A stretch of DNA of 64,000 nucleotides from Pyrrhosoma nymphula. Taxonomy: Eukaryota > Arthropoda > Insecta > Odonata > Coenagrionidae. This document shows positions 56,591 through 64,000 of the stretch, piece by piece (position 1 is the stretch's first letter; every line of letters begins with the position of its first letter). Location of the stretch: contig OY754333.1 in assembly GCA_963573305.1 (NCBI GenBank), positions 17,915,013-17,979,012 of the forward strand, in the 5' to 3' direction. The notes below the pieces were generated by a model that was not told where the DNA came from, searched no databases, and worked only from the letters and a program-made list of their open reading frames with translations. The translations under genes and the position numbers were made by a program.

Positions 56591-56639
56591 GACTAAGACG
56601 ATGCAATTTTCCACAGATAAAAATTGCATCGTCTTAGTC
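56591..56639. repeat. Perfect 20-bp hairpin, 9-base loop
   Basis: GACTAAGACGATGCAATTTT (56,591-56,610) and AAAATTGCATCGTCTTAGTC (56,620-56,639) are exact reverse complements, separated by CCACAGATA. The flanks do not pair. The size is at the lower limit of a pre-miRNA, and the perfect pairing is more typical of a recent inverted duplication or an endo-siRNA hairpin. Confidence 0.95.
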
Positions 56640-56644
56640 CTTAT

Positions 56645-58795
56645 TATGTTCATATTTCACAACGTCTCGCTTGATTCCTCCCTTTTAAGTTCTAATCTTG
56701 GAATTTGTTTTACAGAGACTCGATTAGCATTTAGATGGCGTCAATATTTATCGTTTAAAGTAAGATTGACTAACGATAACACACCTCTTTAATCGTGCTT
56801 AGTTTAGCTTACCTGTTGTAATTCTTTAAATAGGTGTAGGACACTTTCTGTTTTAGATGCAGGTGAATGAATTTTTAATTATTATTTTTATCCTGTTATT
56901 ATTATTGATGTTTTTGTGTGCTCTTAAAAGTGTTTTTTTGCGGTCTAATAATTTTCGAAGAAGAATTTCGGCGCTTTCTTGAAGACATAATCATTACTAT
57001 ATTCAAGTATATTTCACTTTAAATTTTCTTTAATTACTTATATAAGTACCAACTCACAAATATCCCTACATCTCTGTGAATTTCGCAGTGAACATGATGG
57101 TCGAGCAAAAAAACACACATTTCAAAGGCCAATCATGTTATCTCTTTTTGTTTTCTTACGTGAGAGGTTGGACATTTAAGACGAGAAGTCTATCGTGAGT
57201 AAAGGATAACTTAAATAGAATTTGACATTTGGGATAAAATTTCTAAGTGTTTACCTCCGCTAAAGGTTCTCCATCTTCACCACTCATTTTTTTTCTAAAT
57301 TGACCTTTAAACTGGACCCCTAAAACGGGTGCCGAGAGTAGATATTTTACCGCATAGACTATCTTCATTTTGTGACCCCTGTATATTTTTTTACTTTGAC
57401 TCTACGCTCGTCTTGGATATTTACTCACTCCTTCAATGTTGTATCCTCAAATCCATTCACCTAACATCGAAACAGTAATTTTTTTCGGGCTCCTATTTTA
57501 TCAATCTACATTTAGGCCTTGGAGTTGGGTTTAATTTCTTACGCCACGGGCGTTTGATGGAGACATGGTGCGAGACTCTCCATAGAGTTGGTTGAGATAA
57601 GGAAATCGTTCGGCGATTCACTATCCGAGTTCATTGATTTGAAATTCTTCCTAAATGAAAAGTATCCTCCTGGATGATTTAGTTTTTGCAATAAATTTCT
57701 TTGGTTCTCACAGTAAGTTTGCTGCATCTAGGCTCTGTTTCTAGGCTTTGTTTGGGCTGTCATTTTAATTAAATTTGAATTTTGATGTTTATTCGTTTCC
57801 GATGAGCTACAGTTTTTACTTTCATACATGCAGTTAAAATGGAGCATTTACTTTTCTATTTATTTTTCAAATGCCCATTTAAACGTGTTACTATGGCTGG
57901 CAGAAAAGTAGGTCTTAGACTTTTGAATGATCGTTAATTGAAATCCCATAAATATGATAACCCAGCGTATTAAAATACCATGCCTTTCCTGTATCGTGCA
58001 ATTTTTTAAAGTAAACCTGTAGAAAAAAACGTGATACTCATCACCATTATATTCTGTTAAATGATGTTTTTTCGGATAAAATGTTAAATTAAATATTTAT
58101 GCATATGATATATTACGTTTGTTAGATACTTTTTAGTCATTTTTTATGAATGAAACGGAAGAAAAAAAGTTAGTATTCTCTTTTTTGGTGATATATTAAA
58201 AGCTAAATAAGGATCTTCAGTACCGAACCACAGCAAAAATTATTTTAAAATAGTAGGTTCTTCACAATTGAAGTAATTTGGCAAAATAAAACCATGTGTG
58301 AAGTAGCGGATGATGGAGTCAAACTACCGTATTTTTCGTTCCATGGAGACATCATGCATTTTCGTTATCTGACCAATTTATTGCTGATTATCAGAATATC
58401 GTTATTTATCAATTAAATCGCCATTATTGGTAATGAGTGATCATTTGGATTGCACTCCTGAAATTAGTAGTTATTCATTCTTATCAAAATGGTCACCAAG
58501 TATTTCAGTCTTGTCTCTACCACCGTACGACTTTTTTCTTTTGGCTTCATCGCCATGTTAAAATTAAGAAATAGTTTCGACTATTTATAATAATTTGTCA
58601 AAGGCGAAATAACTAATGTCCCTCCCGCCAACAACGAACGAGGCTTGGCGTAACTCATAAAAGTGCTTCTGAAGTGTAGTTGGTTGAAGACCTTGAGTGA
58701 CGGCGAAACACTTTCAAAACCCGCGGGCATTGCCAGTCTTGCTCTTGTGAGTCATGCGGAATGAAAAAAAAATAAGAACAGAAGTGATTTAATAT
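56645..58795. other. No gene identified
   Basis: AT-rich. The minus frame 57539-57727 has fairly balanced composition but no start, splice or domain support. A weak GGCGAAACA-type hammerhead-like trace lies at about 58,668-58,715 (TTGAAGACC, then GGCGAAACACTTTC). Confidence 0.45.
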
Positions 58796-58799
58796 CTCA

Positions 58800-59860
58800 C
58801 TCTCTCGCGCCTTGCCAGGGAGAAGAAAATCCCTTTTTCATACATTTGAGTCCTCTCATGCATAATTGATGGGACACTGAAAAGTTTGACCTCTGCCCCC
58901 CCCTCCCTTCCTTCCACCCCCTCTACAAAATCCCGGCCCCCTCCTCTTCCACTCTCCCTCTCTCTATGTGCGCCATACGGTTTAACCCCTTCTATCTCGA
59001 CCCTACCCACTCTCTGAAACGACGGAGCTCCTAAAATGATTACAACCCCTGCCACATCCCTCGCCTCTCTGTAAAATCCCGCATCAAAGTCTCCACCAAA
59101 AGCGTTCCTTCCTGCCGCCGCCTAACCCCACCCACTCACCCCATTCCCGCCCACGCTTTTAAACATCCCTCGGCATTGTTTCCGAATATTCCCCGCGCTT
59201 AGATCCCACACATAGACGCCTTCACGCGTACACGTCACACGCACAAGGACGCCGCGACAAGTTCATAACAAATTGAATTTTGATTGGCTTGTTAATAATG
59301 GAGAGGGCTATAAAGAGGGGAGGGTTGGATTGTGGGAAGGGGGAAGACTACACGGGGGGTTGGGGATCGAATTTGGGGGAACGGAGCTGGAGATGTGATA
59401 TTGGGTAGGGGGATGGAAGCTGGAGAAGCGTAGAGGATAGGGGGTTTTTGAGGGTGGTCGCGTCGCGTTTGGAAGAGGGGTAATAGGCTTGGTAATAATG
59501 GAAGAAGGGGTTAAAAGGCCTTGCAGGAGATTGGGGAGGTCTGAGAGCCCTCTGTTCGATGGTGGGTTGGGAGTGGAGCGTTGTGAAAAATTGGACGGAG
59601 GAAGGGGGTGTCGAATGATGAGTGAAAAGTGGAGATGTGGAGAAATTGTGTTGTTTCCATAGTTTTTATGGAAGTTAAAGATTGCGAATTTTTGGGGGGA
59701 GATAGGCATTTTCCAGAAGACGGCACGAGGCTGAATTTGATACGAAAACGACTTTCCCTTTCTCACAAAGGATGGTAGAAAGAAACAAATATCCACTTCA
59801 AAATTCTCTTCTGTGTCTTTGCCCCACAGAAACGTGAGAGGGAGGGAAAACAATCAAAAG
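58800..59860. other. CT-rich to GA-rich skew-switch block
   Basis: About 58,870-59,170 is C/T-rich on the plus strand; from about 59,300 to 59,850 the same strand is G/A-rich with G-runs (for example around 59,338-59,393). The longest frame in the window (59308-59853, minus, 181 codons) lies here. It is dominated by P, S, N and T and has no domain, so I treat it as a composition artefact. Confidence 0.55.
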
Positions 59861-59864
59861 GAAT

Positions 59865-61150
59865 GCAATCAAAAGAAAATTATTCCAGGTGTTCCGCTCT
59901 TATGAGTATTTGATCATATTAAAAAGCTTACATCCTTTTTGGGGACTCAAGCTATTTTTTTGCCGTGTGCTGTTTACACTTCGTAACACAAGGGAATAAA
60001 ATAAGCGGATGTAAAACAGCCACTATCGTATTTTCGTGGCTTTAAACAAAGAGTTTTTCATTACTAATTTTATTAATTTTACTAACATCTCACGGTGAAA
60101 TTAAAAGAAATATTGAATCATTTGCAACCAGATTAAAAGGCTTGTTATACTTCGTCATCTTTGCTGGAATGTTCGACTCCACCGCTATGGTATGCTACTG
60201 TTTTCAAATGTTCAATCTAGGATCTTTGTGAGCTAAATCAAACTGCTTTTTTCTGAACTTTTTCTGAACAGCCACTGTACGAGCTAATATGAAAAATTAT
60301 TGATAGGCTATTCTTAGCGATTATTCTTAGTAAGTGACGCTTGATCATAAAATTCGCTATAAAAATATTTCAACCTTTTTCAGTAATTCATCATATCGCC
60401 GTTGGAATTGGTGTTGAAAGGGGAGAAAACAAATGCTTCAATAATTTTATGAAAATATTTTATCAATCCCTGAAATTGCAATGTAAGAAAACATATTTGA
60501 GAAACGGTTATCGGCCGTTTTATTTTAAATATTTAGTAACGCAATTATTACTCTCTAGGGATGACAAAATCAGTGGCTGGGATCGCATCCTCTTTTAAGG
60601 AGATTGGCTATCACTATGTGCTACAGAAACCCGAATAAAGGTGGTGTACACGAGAGGAGTTTGTTCATCATATTCACCATTATAACTTCAAATATGCCTA
60701 AAATAATGAACCCTCTTCTAATTCCTTAATTAGCTTCAATTGCGGCACTATATCATTTTATTTTGGGAATTTATGAATACTTAACTTACTTGTTGTGAGC
60801 ATTGTTTTGAAAAAATTCAATCTGGACACTTAATAATTTTTTCATAGTTGAATTATAATAGTGGAAAGGAGTGGAACACAATATTAGTGACGCAAGATAA
60901 CACATGATTGTGTGCGTGAGAGAATGATTCTTATCTGGAAGAATTATTGAATTGGGAACGTAGAGGTAAACACGTTGTGGCTATTTATTATTTTTGTTGC
61001 TACCGGTGATTTTCTTTGATGCAATCATCCACCATGATTTATATAAACCAGCAACTGCCATGGCCTTTTGGGGAGACGCTGTTTCATGACTTCATTTTTG
61101 GAGTGCTATATAGATCCCAAAATGTTTGGTGATAACAACCAGACTGGAAT
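59865..61150. other. No gene seen
   Basis: AT-rich; frame 60341-60598 has no domain. Confidence 0.5.
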
Positions 61151-61159
61151 CTGAAAAAT

Positions 61160-61325
61160 GTTTTTGAATAATTTTGAGGTAAATAGTTTTGCAGAAACTG
61201 CATGATTAAAGTTAGGGATTATATATCGCTTGACCTCATCGTTTACTGAATCCTGATAATTTTCCTTGGCTGTTGTCAATTTTAACAATGTCACGCATTC
61301 TTTGCTGGGCATTGTATTCAACTAT
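61160..61325 (-). repeat. Unclassified, formerly coding repeat, copy 2
   Basis: The minus frame reads MPSKECVTLLKLTTAKENY at the start and EVKRYIIPNFNHAVSAKLF further on. It pairs with the fragment at 52.28-52.41 kb through IIPNFNH and several nucleotide blocks. This copy keeps an open frame of 71 codons. Family unknown. Confidence 0.5.
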
Positions 61326-61329
61326 GTAT

Positions 61330-62590
61330 CCAATTTATTTGTAGTAAAGATGCCAAAATTATATTAAACCATCATTGCCTTATTAATTTTTGTAATCATT
61401 AAGCGCTACAATATCTCTTGAATAAGACCCACTTTCAATTAATAATCTATTATCAGACTCTTCGTAAATGTTGTGTTATATTCGTAGATTCATTATGTTT
61501 ACATGAACCATGCCAAACAACTTGGATGTGAAACCCTTACCACATTTAGGTAAGCTGTAGTAGGTTGTGTATGTTTGCTATTGTGTACACGATTCCGCTG
61601 ATAATAGCCGCTGGAGTGTGCAATATTTGAGGCTAAGCAATCTGATTTGTCATCTCCCATGTTTATCCTCAGTACACCTTTGCATGTTAGTAAGGGTACA
61701 ATTTACCTAAGGAACAAAGCAATGGCAGAAAGCAAATACTCTTCGAAGATCTCCTTGGACTAGCAGGTAATCGATAGACCAAGCTTCTCTTCAAGGTCCG
61801 AAACTCCGAGTCTCTGACCTCAGACATGTAGGATAATGATGAAGGGAGTCATTTAAACTCTTTTTCATATCTGGTTTATCCAATTTGTACATATACAAAT
61901 GAAATATTGCATTTATATTCATTTTTGCTGTATTGTTTCATAAATGATGCCGATTAATTAAGACAGATATATCAAAATTAAAACTTTTCCAATCAAACTT
62001 TGGAGCAAATGAGTAGGCGTAGTGAGTGCCATTTGGATTTCGTTAAAAATTATCTTATATTTTTAGCGCATTCGCAAGACATGTTATGCGTCGATTGTGA
62101 AAGTTATGATACTTTGAATAAAGGCATGAGAAGATAAGATGGGTAGAAAAATCGGAATTTTTCCTGCAGAAATTAAAATGCTAATCACTGGCTGGGATAA
62201 TAATTGGATAGGTTTAGGAATATTGGCTCGCGGCCTCTTGCAACTAACATATTTTAGTTTGAGAATAGGTCAAATCATATTCCGAATCCCGTGCTTCTAA
62301 CACTCCAACAGTTTCGGTATTTATCCGTGTTTTCCAGTCAAGTTTGTCCGTGAAAATTATTTCGGGGGTGCATTTCATGAATCTCCCAGGAAGTACGTAT
62401 GCACTTCCTGGGTCAATGAGGTTTTCCTACAAAGATGGAGCTATGATTTTAATTTTTTTGGACCCTCATGCTTATTCGAGTAAAAGAACCCGGGGAAGTA
62501 AATAGTTTTAACCTGAAGTATAACACTTAAATGGAATCTATCCTAGCTGTTTAGGCTGACTAAGGACAGGAATTTCGAATACTAATTTCG
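61330..62590. other. No gene seen
   Basis: AT-rich; contains the hairpin at 62,385-62,412. Confidence 0.5.
62385..62412. repeat. Perfect 10-bp hairpin
   Basis: CCCAGGAAGT (62,385-62,394), loop ACGTATGC, ACTTCCTGGG (62,403-62,412). Confidence 0.93.
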
Positions 62591-62594
62591 TTTC

Positions 62595-63090
62595 CTTACG
62601 TGACGCAAACGAACGGCGGCGTTCAGTTTTTAGTTGAGCTTCCGCCAAGGAGGAGTGCGTTACGATTGACGGGAGTTTCAACGTTAAGTGGTACCAATTA
62701 TGGAAACGGAGTTAAAGCAGTTGAAAAAAGTGACTGTTTAATTTCATATTTTATAATCAAAATGTAACTAATCCACCAAAAACACTGAAGAATATTGCTT
62801 CAAATTGGTTCACCATGTTTCATTGTAAACTTAAAGTAAAATGTTAGACAGTTTGGAAATGAAATTTTGTAAGTATTGATAGAATAAAGCTGAATTTTTC
62901 AGATTGGCTGTCGTTGGCGTAGCGTGACGGAAAAGTTAAACATGAAAAAGGTTAGCTCATCGCAAGTTGACGAAGATTTCTCCGTCCGGCCTTCATAATA
63001 GATTCCACTACATCAAAATCACCAAACTTTGCGAAACGCAACCGTCACTTTTCATCACGTCAGAATACGACAATCGCAATCCCGCCCTTA
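62595..63090. repeat. Dispersed repeat copies 2 and 3, in inverted orientation
   Basis: 62,653-62,683 matches 41,502-41,532 at 27 of 31 bases. The upstream TTACGTGACGCAAACG and GGCGTTCAGTTTTT correspond to ATGACGGAAAATATACGG and GCGCTCAGTTTTT at 41.45-41.48 kb. About 63,035-63,085 carries the reverse complement of the same start (TGACGTGATGAAAAGTGACG, GTTGCG). The two therefore face each other over about 0.45 kb and may be the ends of one TIR element; borders and TSD were not resolved. Confidence 0.45.
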
Positions 63091-63094
63091 TCGT

Positions 63095-64000
63095 GTCTGA
63101 CTTCACGGACCTCGTAATTGCTTTCGAGGCAACTTAATCTTCTGGGAGTGTATCATCTTATAAATACTCTTTCTCAAATCTTGTTTTGGTAACTTCACGT
63201 CTTAACTACGCGTGCATTGTTTTAGGGATAATCTGAAACAAAACCACAGATCCTCACGCGCGCTGAAATTCTTCACGGGAGCGTTTAGCACGGAGCTCGG
63301 CTCCCAAGGTTTTCCTCCTTAATCCGATTTGTCTCTTTCGGAGCAGGGATTGAAGCAGTCGATAAATCAAGGGTGCTGAGGTGTTCCCCGAGAATTACGG
63401 GCGGTTGATTTTAGCCATAACCGGATTTGCAAGGAAATCCACCGATGAAAATTTAGGGTATCGTCGTCGACAACTTCAAGGCAAACAAATCACTTTTGTC
63501 ACAAGACGGCACGAGTGTGTTGGATGAAGGATGCTACGGAAGTCAGAGGGGACCGTCCCCGTGGAAATCAGACGGGGGAGGACAACTCCTAGGTAATTAC
63601 GCGTAGGCGTTGTGGGAAATAGGGTCTGGAGGACACCGTGAGATTGTGAGAAATTCCATATTTTCCGTGCGAAGTTTTTTTTCCATATTTTCTTAGATTA
63701 CAGAGAAACCTCCCGCCCATGAAATAAGCGTTCCTAAAACCAGTTAGGAATGGAGGTAGACGGGTAATCAAGTTCTGAGCGTTGGGTCAGCGTAAGATGA
63801 TGAATCTAATATGTCTACGTCAATCTGTGCATATAGAATTGCCGCATCTAATTTTTCAGATAAAGTATGAATAAGTTGTTTTTAAATATTTTCCACAGTC
63901 AAACTATTGGAAGGCCACTGATTTTTAAAAATTGAAGAGATAAATATGTCAAGTCAAAATTGGATGCTATGGGAATTTTTGTTTGTTTTACAAATTAAAT
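63095..64000. other. No gene seen
   Basis: Mixed composition, then AT-rich to the window end. Frame 63589-63771 has no domain. Confidence 0.5.

Noticed and set aside
57539..57727. 62-codon minus frame with fairly natural amino-acid balance
   Set aside because: No pyrimidine tract or convincing splice sites around it and no family recognised; too short to call a host exon.
58668..58715. GGCGAAACA with an upstream TTGAAGACC
   Set aside because: Helix II is only two or three pairs; listed only as a weak trace, not as a ribozyme.
59308..59853. 181-codon open frame on the minus strand, longest in the window
   Set aside because: Low-complexity P/S/N/T-rich product of a G/A-rich block read in reverse; no domain, no splice context, and similar frames occur in every other skewed block.
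1..64000. Bacterial or phage content, CRISPR arrays, operons, rRNA
   Set aside because: No Shine-Dalgarno-led dense coding, no regularly spaced repeats, no rRNA signature; composition and repeats are those of an animal nuclear genome.

Overview
The window looks like AT-rich, non-coding euchromatin of an arthropod, most likely an insect with a large, transposon-rich genome. I infer this from tRNA-derived SINEs, Helitron ends of the insect type, several decayed non-LTR (LINE) families, (TA)n and (CT)n microsatellites, and the lack of any long uninterrupted host open reading frame. The species cannot be read from the sequence. I found no rRNA, functional tRNA, CRISPR array, operon or convincing host exon, so this is probably intergenic or deep intronic DNA. 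Nearly everything that can be identified is transposable-element debris. || Layout. 0-7 kb: the 3' end of a LINE (2.05-2.46 kb), two short inverted-dimer elements with long target-site duplications (2.73-2.94 and 6.05-6.29 kb), and the C-terminal end of a second LINE family (4.6-5.0 kb, minus). 7-25 kb: a tRNA-derived SINE in two inverted copies (8.6 and 9.7 kb), a LINE reverse-transcriptase fragment (13.7 kb), further SINE pieces (14.2, 21.1, 23.8, 24.1 kb) and LINE tails (19.0-19.5 minus, 21.7-22.0 plus). 25-31 kb: a hammerhead-like motif (25.8 kb), a Helitron remnant with the helicase C-terminus and two Helitron 5' ends (26.1-27.0 kb, minus), LINE tails (27.5-28.0 and 29.85-29.96 kb), a cluster of CRE-like TGACRTCA sites (28.0-29.7 kb), a (TA)n tract, and a SINE (30.4 kb). 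31.9-35 kb: the largest element, a 5'-truncated LINE of about 2.2 kb on the minus strand with recognisable RT motifs, followed by another LINE tail split by a 212-bp MITE with TA duplication. 35-64 kb: mostly unique AT-rich DNA with scattered hammerhead-like motifs (37.2, 48.2 kb), LINE tails (43.2-43.5 and 45.5-45.8 kb), a SINE fragment (53.4 kb), two unclassified repeat pairs (52.3/61.2 kb and 41.5/62.7/63.05 kb), and a perfect 20-bp hairpin (56.6 kb). || No genes act together here. The common theme is layered transposition: two LINE families present only as C-terminal/3' ends (four copies each), tRNA-derived SINEs that such LINEs usually mobilise, a MITE nested in a LINE, and Helitron ends. 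The most unusual signal is a group of short units with the pattern CUGANGA - one extra base - helix II - GAA(A). Two related elements are built as inverted dimers with 14- to 19-bp duplications. This is what one might expect from non-autonomous Penelope-like or other ribozyme-bearing retroelements. Blocks of strong purine/pyrimidine strand asymmetry recur every few kilobases and produce most of the long but unconvincing open frames.
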